Origin: Rickettsiella grylli
GTDB taxonomy: Bacteria > Pseudomonadota > Gammaproteobacteria > Diplorickettsiales > Diplorickettsiaceae
Length of the DNA: 64,000 bases
Assembly (NCBI RefSeq): GCF_000168295.1
Contig: NZ_AAQJ02000001.1
Span: 124,001 to 188,000, forward strand
Direction of reading: 5' to 3'
Shown: one piece after another, positions 26,488-35,122 of the stretch
Numbering within the stretch: position 1 is the stretch's first letter
Layout: the number at the start of each line of letters is the position of its first letter
Notes under the pieces: generated by a model
Told to the model about the DNA's origin: nothing
Databases searched by the model: none
What the model saw: the letters and a program-made list of their open reading frames with translations, nothing else
Translations under genes and position numbers: made by a program

Positions 26488-27876
26488 TTAAAATTTATAG
26501 GAAAGTTTTTTACTTTCGATTATATTTTTTAAGTCTTTTTCATCAAGGTTTTCTGATATTTTTTTCCATATTTCGGGCGGTAAGCATTTTTGTTTATCAC
26601 GACGATCATGAATAGTGGATAGAATTTTTAAAGCATTATTTGCTAATAATCCTTTTTTAAAATTTTCTTTAATTTTTTTTCCAAAATTTGGATAGTGGTC
26701 TATAAAATTTTCTGCCATTATTATAGCGCGTACTTCTTTATTACAGGATATTATTTCTAATTTCCCGATATCTTTTATAAAATAAAAATCAAACAGAGAT
26801 ATTTGGCAAAAAATGATTTGTTTTAAAGATAAAATTTCATCCCAATAGGCAGATAGATCCTGATTTTTTTTGATAAAATCAGGTTTTTCTATTTTTATAT
26901 TTTTTAATGAAAGATGGTAAATAATAAGCCATTTCGTTAGTTCAATATGACCTTCCTCACAGGATAAATAAAGGGGCGTACGTTGATGAATATCTGTTAT
27001 CATGACATGAGCGCCATTTTCTATCAGTAATTTTGCGAGTTCCGTATACCCTTTTTTACACGTCAAAGAAAGTGGTGTATACCCATTAACACTAGTGAGG
27101 TTAATATGAGCGCCGTTTTCTATCAGCAATTTTGCTAATTCAACATAACCATTTCCACAGAGCCAAAATAATGGTGTGAACCCATTGGTATTCGTGGCAT
27201 TAACCTGGGCACCGTTTCTTATGAGCAGTTTTGCTATTTCAACATGACCATTTTCACAGGGCCAAAATAGTGGCGTGAATCCATTGATATCAGTGGTATT
27301 AATATGAGCACCGTGTTCTATTAACATTTTTGCCATTTTAAGATGGCCTACATAACAGGCTCTATCTAAAGATGTGTACCCATTAATGTCGGTGCTATTC
27401 ACATCGGCACCTTTTTCTATTAATAGTTTTGCGAGTTCAATATAACCTCTGCTACAGGCTAAATGAAATGCGGTCGCCCCATTATGGGCTGTGATATTAA
27501 TGTCGGCTCCATTTTCTATCAGTAATTTTGCGAATTCAATATAGTCTTTTTTACAAGCCCAAAATAACGGGGTATGTCCATAAACATTAATGGCATTCAC
27601 ATGAGCGCCGTTTTTTATCAGCAGTTGCGCTAGTTCAATATGACTCTTTTCACTGACCCAAAATAAGGGGGTGATTCCATAAATGTTGGCGGTGTTAACG
27701 TCGGCGCCGTTTTCTATCAAAATTTCTGCCATTTCAGTATGGCCTGCATAACAGGCTCTATCTAACGGGGTGTATCCATTCGCATCAGTGGCATGCACAT
27801 CCATTCCAATTATTTTTAAACGTCTAACTAATTTTAGACAGTTTTCTTTAAATGTTTTATAAAAATGTAATGGCAT
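26488..27876 (-). CDS. Ankyrin-repeat protein with F-box-like C-terminus
   Basis: The protein has 462 residues from the ATG at 27876, which follows an AGAAGG ribosome-binding site; a GTG two codons earlier is less likely. From about residue 31 come nine ankyrin repeats of exactly 33 residues with an unusual GxTPLFWxC consensus, to about 325. A non-repeat helical region follows, then CLPPEIWKKISENLDEKDL near the C-terminus, an F-box/PRANC-like motif (LPxEIxxxIxxxLxxxDL). Ankyrin plus C-terminal F-box proteins in Orientia, Wolbachia and poxviruses hijack host SCF ubiquitin ligases. An effector role is therefore likely but inferred. It lies 242 bases upstream of the toxin genes on the same strand. 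Confidence 0.82.
   Translation of the reverse strand: MPLHFYKTFKENCLKLVRRLKIIGMDVHATDANGYTPLDRACYAGHTEMAEILIENGADVNTANIYGITPLFWVSEKSHIELAQLLIKNGAHVNAINVYGHTPLFWACKKDYIEFAKLLIENGADINITAHNGATAFHLACSRGYIELAKLLIEKGADVNSTDINGYTSLDRACYVGHLKMAKMLIEHGAHINTTDINGFTPLFWPCENGHVEIAKLLIRNGAQVNATNTNGFTPLFWLCGNGYVELAKLLIENGAHINLTSVNGYTPLSLTCKKGYTELAKLLIENGAHVMITDIHQRTPLYLSCEEGHIELTKWLIIYHLSLKNIKIEKPDFIKKNQDLSAYWDEILSLKQIIFCQISLFDFYFIKDIGKLEIISCNKEVRAIIMAENFIDHYPNFGKKIKENFKKGLLANNALKILSTIHDRRDKQKCLPPEIWKKISENLDEKDLKNIIESKKLSYKF
26551..26620 (-). other. F-box/PRANC-like motif coding segment
   Basis: This part of the ankyrin gene encodes the C-terminal motif with leucine-proline at the start, an isoleucine-spaced helix and a closing aspartate-leucine pair, the pattern used by F-box domains to bind Skp1. 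It is shorter than a full F-box and may be the PRANC variant. Confidence 0.45.
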
Positions 27877-27882
27877 ATCCAC

Positions 27883-28173
27883 CCTTCTTACTTAGTTTTT
27901 ATCCATGAATTATATTTTTTAAATATTAATGAAATATTAAATAATAATTGAATTGAGTAGATTATATCTATTTATTTTATAATAAATAAAAATAATATTT
28001 TTTAAGATATTTTCTGGTCTGAATGAAGTAGAGAAAAATGCACCAGTCTATTTTTTTTGGGTAGGTTTGTTACTGAGTAATCGAAGCGTTTCAATTTTTA
28101 TTGATGAGAAGCTAGTTTAAATGGGCGTAGCTTGTTAAACTAAATAGATCAGTTTTTTACAAAGGCGTGATAT
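27883..28173. other. AT-rich intergenic region between the ankyrin gene and the pilin gene
   Basis: 291 AT-rich bases that separate divergent genes and so must carry both promoters. I see no strong -35/-10 pair, no sigma-54 site and no RNA gene. Confidence 0.4.
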
Positions 28174-28623
28174 ATGTATTTAGCAAAAGGAAAGCAAAAA
28201 GGCCTTACGTTACTTGAGCTCATGATTGTTATTGCGATTATTGGTATTTTAGCGGCCATCGCCATACCCAGTTATCAAAATTATAGTAATCGTGCTAAGT
28301 TTGCCGAGGTTCTTCAAGCGACAGGCCCATTTAAATTGGCAGTGACAACGTGTATGCATGAAAATGATAATTTGGCCGCATGCAGTACCCCGGGTCAAAA
28401 TGGGATCCCCAGTAATTTTAAAGCAGAAAATCAGAATAAAGGATATATTGCAACGGTGGAAGTGGGTAAAGATGGGAAAATCACAGCAACCTCACAGCGG
28501 ATTCGTATTAATAAGGTTGATCATTTTACCTATATTTTATCGCCTATTCTTCAAACAAACGGTCAGTTACGTTGGGAGGTTAGTGGAACCTGTCTATTAG
28601 CTGGTTTATGTAAGGGAGAATAA
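28174..28623 (+). CDS. Type IV pilin (PilA/PilE-like)
   Basis: A 149-residue prepilin with a short basic leader (MYLAKGKQKG), the prepilin peptidase site G/LTLLELM with glutamate at mature position 5, and the hydrophobic helix VIAIIGILAAIAIP. Two cysteine pairs (about residues 62 and 70, and 142 and 147) suit a C-terminal disulphide loop. It is a major-pilin-like subunit for type IV pili, used in adhesion or DNA uptake. It stands alone here, without other pil genes. An AAGG site precedes the ATG. Confidence 0.9.
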   Translation: MYLAKGKQKGLTLLELMIVIAIIGILAAIAIPSYQNYSNRAKFAEVLQATGPFKLAVTTCMHENDNLAACSTPGQNGIPSNFKAENQNKGYIATVEVGKDGKITATSQRIRINKVDHFTYILSPILQTNGQLRWEVSGTCLLAGLCKGE

Positions 28624-28789
28624 ATTCTACGCGTACAGTCATTTTTTCTTAAATTGCATTAATCGAAAGGATTACACATTCTAAGATTTAGGTTTTCTTT
28701 GATCTTAAACTATACTGTCGGTCTCTTAAGCTGTTATGCTAAGCGTTTTATATTTTAATACAATTTAGCGAGCTTAGCTTAACCGCAGT

Positions 28790-31642
28790 GTGAATATGAC
28801 AATTGACTATAAAAAAACCTTAAATCTTCCGCATACTCAATTTCCAATGAAGGCCAACTTGCCGCAGGCAGAGCCTACGATTTTAAAACGCTGGAGTAAT
28901 CTATCGCTTTATGAAAGATTACGCAAAAAAAATCGGGGGAAAGCTCAATATATCCTTCATGATGGGCCACCCTATGCCAATGGGCATATTCATATGGGGC
29001 ATGCGGTTAATAAAATTTTGAAAGACATTGTTTTGAAATCAAAAACCTTCAGTGGTTTCGATGCACCTTTTGTTCCAGGCTGGGATTGTCATGGGTTACC
29101 CATTGAGCTCAATGTTGAAAAAAAAATCGGTCAAGTCGGCGCTCAATTGACAGCAAAAACCTTTCGACAGACCTGTCGTGAATATGCGGCTCAACAAGTG
29201 ACGATTCAGCGTGAGGAATTTAAACGACTAGGCGTGCTGGGCGATTGGGAGCACCCTTACTTGACGATGGATTTTCGATTTGAGGCCAATATTATTCGCG
29301 CATTAGGTAAAATTATCAGTCGAGGACATTTACAACAAGGTTTTAAGCCGGTGCATTGGTGCGTCAATTGTCGATCAGCACTCGCTGAGGCTGAAGTTGA
29401 ATATGCGGATAAAGTTTCATCCGCAATCGATGTACGTTTTAGAGTCATTGATGAAGAGGATTTTTTAAGCCGAATTCATGCTGAAGCAGGCCACGGGCCT
29501 ATCGTTATTCCGATATGGACGACAACACCCTGGACATTACCTGCGAATGAAGCAGTTGCTTTGAATCCAGAAATTGAATATGTGTTAGTACAAACAGAAT
29601 CTGAACGTTTACTCATCGCAAAATCTTTGTTGGCATCGTGTATGCAACGTTATCAACGAACGAATTATAAACCTTTAGGCGTATCTGTGGGCAAGGTTTT
29701 TGAAAAAGTGGTCTTGCAACATCCTTTTTATCATCGGCAAATACCCATTGTTTTAGGAGATCATGTCACTTTAGAAGCGGGTACAGGGGCTGTACATACG
29801 GCGCCCGCACATGGTTTAGAGGACTATCGTATGGCCCAACAGTATGGATTGCCATTAATAAATCCAGTGGATAGTCAAGGCTGTTTCTTACCGGGGACGG
29901 CACTTTTTGAAGGCGAGCATGTATTTAAAGTCAATCCGTTGGTTGTCAAAACGTTAAGCGAATCGAATAATTTATTGAAAGAAGAACGTATTAGACATAG
30001 TTATCCCCATTGTTGGCGTCATAAGACTCCTCTCATTTTTCGTGCAACACCTCAATGGTTTATTAGCATGGAAAAACAAGGGTTAAAAGAAGATAGTTTA
30101 GCAGCTGTTCAGGACGTTCATTGGATTCCGCCCTGGGGAAAAACCCGGATGCGCACAATGATTCACAATCGACCTGACTGGTGTATTTCAAGACAACGGA
30201 GCTGGGGGGTTCCTATTCCTTTATTTGTTCATCGTTTAACCCGTGATCTCCATCCCCGTAGTCTTCATTTGTTAGAGCAGATTGCCCGTCGTGTATCGGA
30301 AATAGGTATAGAAGCGTGGTACGAATTAGACATTGAAGCGGTATTGGGGAAAGAAGCCAAAGAGTATGAAAAATTAACGGATTGCTTAGACGTTTGGTTC
30401 GATTCCGGTGTTAGTCATTATGCCGTTTTAATGAAAGATTCACAGCTCGCCTATCCTGCCTCTCTTTGTTTAGAGGGATCCGATCAGTATCGGGGATGGT
30501 TTCAATCTTCATTATTAACTTCAATCGCCATGAACAGCCAAGCACCGTATAAATCTGTTTTGACGCATGGATTTACTGTCGATGAAAAGGGCCACAAAAT
30601 GTCTAAATCATTGGGGAATGTGATTGCCCCTGAAAAAGTGATCCAACGTTTAGGTGCTGATATTTTGCGTTTGTGGATTTCTTCAACGGATTATCGGAAA
30701 GAAATGGTTGTTTCGGATGAAATTTTAAAACATACCGTAGACGCTTACCGACGAATTCGAAATACAATTCGCTTTTTATTAGCCAATTTACATGATTTTG
30801 ATTCAACAGATTGTATTCCACCAAGCACGTTGCTGTCTTTAGATATGTGGATTCTAGAACGCGCAAACCGATTGCAACAGGAGATTATCAATGCTTATGA
30901 AGGGTTTCAATTTCATCTCATTTACCAAAAAGTACAGCATTTTTGCATTAATGATTTAGGTGGATTTTATTTAGATATTATCAAAGATCGACAATATACA
31001 TTACAAAAAAACAGTGTTGCACGCCGCTCTGCGCAAACGGCGCTTTTTTACATTGCTGAAGCCATGGTGCGGTGGTTAGCGCCTATTCTTAGTTTTACAG
31101 CAGAAGAAATTTGGTGCTATCTTCCAGGAAAACGCGAGAAGAGTGTGTTTTTAAATGAATGGTATCCATTGTCGTTTTCTTTATCAAAGGATCCATTACA
31201 AGCGATTTATGCGCCCTCTGATCGACAAACGTATTGGAATATACTGATTCAACTTCGCAACGAAGTTAATAAAATGATTGAAAAATCACGGATAAATGGA
31301 GAATTAGGTTCTTCATTGGAAGCAGAAGTGACACTGTATGTCCAAAAAAATTCTCGACTTTTTAAGATGCTTTCCGCATTAGACGACGAGCTTAGATTTG
31401 TGTTGATAACATCCGGTGCACAAATAGTAACGGCGATGCCACCCGAGCAGTCTGTATTCGTTACGATTCATGATGAAAAGTTAGGAATACAGGTTATTTC
31501 TATTGTAGGAAAAAAAATAAAATGCGCGCGGTGTTGGCATCGACGTTCTGATGTGGGAAAAAATCCAGAGTATCCTGAAATTTGTCTGCGCTGCGTACAG
31601 AACCTTCCTGATGGACAGGGTGAACGACGAATTTATGCCTAA
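28790..31642 (+). CDS. ileS: Isoleucyl-tRNA synthetase
   Basis: A class Ia aminoacyl-tRNA synthetase of 950 residues (E. coli 938). The HIGH-type motif is HMGH at about residues 69-72 in PPYANGHIHMGHA. The KMSKS motif is at about 603-607 (GHKMSKSLGN). The editing domain (WTTTPWTLPAN) and a C-terminal zinc site (CARCWHR ... CLRC) are present. The start may be the ATG at 28796 rather than the GTG at 28790. lspA overlaps its 3' end, the usual ileS-lspA arrangement. Confidence 0.97.
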   Translation: MNMTIDYKKTLNLPHTQFPMKANLPQAEPTILKRWSNLSLYERLRKKNRGKAQYILHDGPPYANGHIHMGHAVNKILKDIVLKSKTFSGFDAPFVPGWDCHGLPIELNVEKKIGQVGAQLTAKTFRQTCREYAAQQVTIQREEFKRLGVLGDWEHPYLTMDFRFEANIIRALGKIISRGHLQQGFKPVHWCVNCRSALAEAEVEYADKVSSAIDVRFRVIDEEDFLSRIHAEAGHGPIVIPIWTTTPWTLPANEAVALNPEIEYVLVQTESERLLIAKSLLASCMQRYQRTNYKPLGVSVGKVFEKVVLQHPFYHRQIPIVLGDHVTLEAGTGAVHTAPAHGLEDYRMAQQYGLPLINPVDSQGCFLPGTALFEGEHVFKVNPLVVKTLSESNNLLKEERIRHSYPHCWRHKTPLIFRATPQWFISMEKQGLKEDSLAAVQDVHWIPPWGKTRMRTMIHNRPDWCISRQRSWGVPIPLFVHRLTRDLHPRSLHLLEQIARRVSEIGIEAWYELDIEAVLGKEAKEYEKLTDCLDVWFDSGVSHYAVLMKDSQLAYPASLCLEGSDQYRGWFQSSLLTSIAMNSQAPYKSVLTHGFTVDEKGHKMSKSLGNVIAPEKVIQRLGADILRLWISSTDYRKEMVVSDEILKHTVDAYRRIRNTIRFLLANLHDFDSTDCIPPSTLLSLDMWILERANRLQQEIINAYEGFQFHLIYQKVQHFCINDLGGFYLDIIKDRQYTLQKNSVARRSAQTALFYIAEAMVRWLAPILSFTAEEIWCYLPGKREKSVFLNEWYPLSFSLSKDPLQAIYAPSDRQTYWNILIQLRNEVNKMIEKSRINGELGSSLEAEVTLYVQKNSRLFKMLSALDDELRFVLITSGAQIVTAMPPEQSVFVTIHDEKLGIQVISIVGKKIKCARCWHRRSDVGKNPEYPEICLRCVQNLPDGQGERRIYA

Positions 31643-32156
31643 CATTCAATTTTTTTCTAATCTATTTGACATTATGCAAGAAAGAAAAAAAACATCTCAA
31701 TTATCATGGCTGTGGCTCAGTGCTTTCATTATTGTTTTGGATTATTTAAGTAAATGGTGGATGACACTGTGGTTAGATAAAACCCGTATCGTCTCGGTAT
31801 TCCCTTGTTTGAATTTTATTTTGACCCATAATTTTGGGGCCGCATTTAGTTTTTTGGGTCAAGCGTCTGGCTGGCAACGCTGGGTTTTTTCAGCGATAAG
31901 CGGGATTGTGAGTATTTATCTTATACGTCTACTTTATCGTGGAGGACTCAACAACGGGGTTGCGTGTGCGGTTTCGCTGATATTGGGGGGGGCTATTGGT
32001 AATTTATACGATCGGCTGAGTTTGGGCTATGTCATCGATTTTATTGATTTTTGTCTCGGTTATTGGCATTTCGCGACGTTTAATTTGGCCGATACCGCCA
32101 TTTCTATTGGCGCTGTTCTTTGGATTGTTTCAAGCTATAAACACGATAAAAAATAA
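31635..32156 (+). CDS. lspA: Lipoprotein signal peptidase
   Basis: LspA (173 residues from the ATG at 31635, which overlaps ileS by eight bases; an ATG at 31674 would give 160) cleaves signal peptides of diacylated prolipoproteins in the inner membrane. Four membrane helices are visible, and the two catalytic aspartates lie in GNLYDRLSLGYVIDFIDF and FNLADTAISIG. The conserved LTHNFGAAFSFL segment is present. Translational coupling to ileS is likely. The open frame extends further upstream inside ileS, but that part is not expected to be used. Confidence 0.93.
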   Translation: MPNIQFFSNLFDIMQERKKTSQLSWLWLSAFIIVLDYLSKWWMTLWLDKTRIVSVFPCLNFILTHNFGAAFSFLGQASGWQRWVFSAISGIVSIYLIRLLYRGGLNNGVACAVSLILGGAIGNLYDRLSLGYVIDFIDFCLGYWHFATFNLADTAISIGAVLWIVSSYKHDKK

Positions 32157-33613
32157 TGATAGCAGAAACTGGGGATAAGCGTATTAAAAAGCCTTTGGGT
32201 GTGTTTAGTCTCGCGATGATGAATGTCATTGCCGTGAATAGTTTGCGCTCATTGCCTATTGCGGCCCAATTTGGTTATTCCTTAATTTTCTTTTACATTC
32301 TCGCAGCCGTATTCTTTTTTATCCCCGTGGCGTTAGTGACGGCTGAACTAGCGACTGCTTGGCCTAGTACAGGAGGTGCCTATATCTGGATTCGAACGGC
32401 ATTTGGCGTGCGATGGGGATGGTTTGCGATTTGGTTGCAATGGATATATAACGTGGTGTGGTATCCAACGATTCTGTCTTTTGTGATGGGTACATTTGCG
32501 TATTTAATTGATCCCCAATTAGGACACAATAGAGTTTATCTTTTAACGGCGATATTAATTATTTGGTGGTTGGTTATTGCATTAAGTTGTTTGGGTTTAT
32601 CGGTTTCGAATGGGTTGAGCTGCGTCGGTGCTTTAGTCGGTACGCTGATTCCTATACTTTTTGTCATTGGTTTAGCGTTCTTTTGGATTAAAAATTCACA
32701 TGCGCTCGCAATCCATTTTTCTCCGGATGCACTTTTCCCTAACCTCCATAACGTGGATAATTTAGCATTTTTAACGACCATTATTTTTGGTTTGATGGGC
32801 CTTGAGATGTCTGCAATACATGCAGGTGACGTCCGCAATCCACAAAAAGATTTCCCGCGTGCACTGGTTTTGTCGGCAAGTTTAATATTGATAACCTTAA
32901 TACTGGGGTCGTTAGCCATTGCGATTGTTGTTCCAAACAGTGAACAGAGTCTATTATCTGGCTTAATGGATGCTTATGTCGTTTTTTTCACGAATTATCA
33001 CCTGCCATTTTTTATCCCCATTATGATAGTGTTTATGATTATGGGGAGTTTATGCAGTATTTCAACCTGGGCTATAGGCCCTACACGTGGGTTATGGATA
33101 GCCACGTTAGAAAGTCGAATTGCGAGTTTAAAGGGACTACTTAAGCTTAATCGATGGGGAGTTCCCATTCGTTTATTACTTATTCAAGGACTTCTCGTTT
33201 CGTTGTTGACGAGCCTTTTTATATTAATCCCAAGTGTGAATGATGTGTATTGGTTGTTAAGTGTTATGACAGCACAGTTAGCCGTTTTATTTTATATTTT
33301 TTTATTTTTAAGTGCCTGGCGATTACGGTTTAAAGTAACCGATAGAAAGTACGCCTATCGTATTCCAGGAGGTCATTGGGGTATTGGAAGTGTGACGGTG
33401 GTGGGTTTAATTGGTTGCTTTTTGACGTTCATCCTTGGTTTTTTTCCCCCTCATGGTATAAAAGTTCATAATCTATTAAAATTTGATCTGATTTTGTTGA
33501 GCGGACTTTTATTATTTTGCTTGCCCGCTGTGATCAGCAGACGATGGGATTTATTACCCAAAAAAATGAGCATAATGTCGAACAGCAATGATAAACAAGA
33601 CGCGTATGATTAG
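32156..33613 (+). CDS. APC-family amino acid permease
   Basis: A 485-residue protein with about 12 membrane helices. It has the APC superfamily start (GVFSLAMMNVIAVNSLRSLP) with an unwound-helix glycine region and the TAWPSTGGAYIW signature at about residue 68. It resembles the GadC/YjeM branch of amino-acid antiporters, which fits the amino-acid-based metabolism of these intracellular bacteria; the substrate is unknown. Its ATG overlaps the lspA stop by one base, so it is in the same operon. Confidence 0.87.
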   Translation: MIAETGDKRIKKPLGVFSLAMMNVIAVNSLRSLPIAAQFGYSLIFFYILAAVFFFIPVALVTAELATAWPSTGGAYIWIRTAFGVRWGWFAIWLQWIYNVVWYPTILSFVMGTFAYLIDPQLGHNRVYLLTAILIIWWLVIALSCLGLSVSNGLSCVGALVGTLIPILFVIGLAFFWIKNSHALAIHFSPDALFPNLHNVDNLAFLTTIIFGLMGLEMSAIHAGDVRNPQKDFPRALVLSASLILITLILGSLAIAIVVPNSEQSLLSGLMDAYVVFFTNYHLPFFIPIMIVFMIMGSLCSISTWAIGPTRGLWIATLESRIASLKGLLKLNRWGVPIRLLLIQGLLVSLLTSLFILIPSVNDVYWLLSVMTAQLAVLFYIFLFLSAWRLRFKVTDRKYAYRIPGGHWGIGSVTVVGLIGCFLTFILGFFPPHGIKVHNLLKFDLILLSGLLLFCLPAVISRRWDLLPKKMSIMSNSNDKQDAYD

Positions 33614-34043
33614 TGCTTTAGAAATTCAAGGGGTTCCCATCGAATGTATTAATCAGGCAGCAGTGAGGTATCATGTCCCCGCGACTATAATTCTTTCCGT
33701 TTTAATTGTGGAAAAAGGGAAGAAAGGCACCGCCTCACCCAATCAAAACGGAACGTTCGATTATGGACCGATGCAAATTAATTCAATTTGGTTGCCGAAG
33801 ATTCGTTTGTATGGGTATACGCGGCGCCAATTACAATATGATCCGTGTGTGAATGTGAATGTGGGCACTTGGATACTGGGCCATGCAATGGCTCGGTATC
33901 CTTCAAATTTATGGGAAGGCGTCGGTCATTATCATTCGTCTACGCCGCAACTCAATCAAATTTATCAATTAAAGGTTTTTAAGGTATACCATCTATTGGT
34001 GAATTATTTATCTCCCATTCATTCACCATCATCAGTCACTTAA
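33588..34043 (+). CDS. Lytic transglycosylase-like (SLT) protein
   Basis: A 151-residue protein with a small SLT/lysozyme-like domain. The catalytic glutamate is probably E42 in LIVEKGKKG, followed by the family motif DYGPMQIN (about 58-65) and a VNVNVGTWIL helix. Such enzymes cleave peptidoglycan at MurNAc-GlcNAc bonds and often accompany type IV secretion or conjugation machinery, though none lies here. No classic signal peptide is seen. Its start overlaps the permease gene by 26 bases; an ATG at 33606 is the alternative. Confidence 0.78.
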   Translation: MINKTRMISALEIQGVPIECINQAAVRYHVPATIILSVLIVEKGKKGTASPNQNGTFDYGPMQINSIWLPKIRLYGYTRRQLQYDPCVNVNVGTWILGHAMARYPSNLWEGVGHYHSSTPQLNQIYQLKVFKVYHLLVNYLSPIHSPSSVT

Positions 34044-34076
34044 AATTTATAAACTTACTCGAAACCTCATTTTCTA

Positions 34077-35054
34077 ATGCGAATTTTACTGATAAAAATG
34101 TCTTCAATGGGTGATATTATTCATACCTTACCTGCCGTGACGGACGCAACCCTTGCGTTTCCTCATATTCAGTTTGATTGGGTGGTCGAAGAAGCATTTA
34201 CTGAAATTCCTAAATGGCATAGGCAAGTCCAACAGGTTATTCCTATTGGTCTAAGACGATGGCGAAAAAAACTTCCTTCAGCGATTCAAACAGGAGAACT
34301 AAAACGTTTTTGTAAACAATTACGCGAACGATCGTACGATTTTGTTTTAGATGCCCAAGGGTTAATCAAAAGCGCTATTACAACACGGTTAAGTCGCGGT
34401 TATCGCCTCGGCATGGATAAACACTCAGTCCGGGAAAATTTAGCCTGCCTTGCTTATCAGCAAACTTTTTCTGTGCCTTGGCAGCAACATGCCATGACAC
34501 GGTTACGACAGTTATTTTCCCAAGCCTTAAACTATCCTTTACCATCAACACCCCCTCATTACGGCATTGATAAAGAAAAATGGTGTCAATCTAAACTCGA
34601 ATTACCCAAAGATTATATTTTATTGATACCCAATACAAGCTGTTTGACGAAACAATGGTCTTATCATTCATGGTGTTTACTAATAAAAGAAGTGACTCAA
34701 TGGGGGATGAATGTTTTTATTCCCTGGGGTAATGCAGTCGAAAAAGAAAACGCTCAACGGCTGACACAGAAAAGTGTTTTATCACACGTTTTGCCTTTCC
34801 TCAGTTTGAATGAAATAGCAGCAGTGATAGCAGATGCTAAAATGATCATTGCAGTCGATACCGGTTTGAGTCATTTGGCAGCAGCCTTAAGGGTTCCTTC
34901 GATTGTGTTATACGGACCCACCAATCCGTTGTGGATAGGAACCGTGGGTCCTCAACAATTCCATATCAAAATGGACCTTCATAGAACAAGTCGATCGGAT
35001 AGCATTGTTCTAAAAAAAATAATCGACACAGTACAGCATTTTTTGACGCAATAA
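34077..35054 (+). CDS. waaC: Lipopolysaccharide heptosyltransferase I
   Basis: A 325-residue GT-B glycosyltransferase of family GT9 that adds the first L-glycero-D-manno-heptose to Kdo in LPS core synthesis. The N-terminal ILLIKMSSMGDIIHTLPAV and VVDE-like FDWVVEE patterns, DAQGLIKSA at about residue 99, and the donor-binding AVDTGLSHLAAAL near 262 are typical of WaaC. Length is normal (about 320). It lies at the inner face of the inner membrane. Confidence 0.92.
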   Translation: MRILLIKMSSMGDIIHTLPAVTDATLAFPHIQFDWVVEEAFTEIPKWHRQVQQVIPIGLRRWRKKLPSAIQTGELKRFCKQLRERSYDFVLDAQGLIKSAITTRLSRGYRLGMDKHSVRENLACLAYQQTFSVPWQQHAMTRLRQLFSQALNYPLPSTPPHYGIDKEKWCQSKLELPKDYILLIPNTSCLTKQWSYHSWCLLIKEVTQWGMNVFIPWGNAVEKENAQRLTQKSVLSHVLPFLSLNEIAAVIADAKMIIAVDTGLSHLAAALRVPSIVLYGPTNPLWIGTVGPQQFHIKMDLHRTSRSDSIVLKKIIDTVQHFLTQ

Positions 35055-35122
35055 CGCCGTTTTTGTTTTTAACATTTACCCATGAGAGATGATATGCCTT
35101 TGGGGTATCCAACAACAGGGGA

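Noticed and set aside
26950..27830. Regular 99-base periodicity taken as a possible CRISPR or satellite array
   Set aside because: The period is the 33-codon ankyrin repeat; units are coding and diverged, with no constant repeat and unique spacer pattern. No CRISPR array was seen anywhere in the window.
28358..28600. 80-residue frame inside the pilin gene
   Set aside because: It is an out-of-frame shadow of a well-supported pilin.
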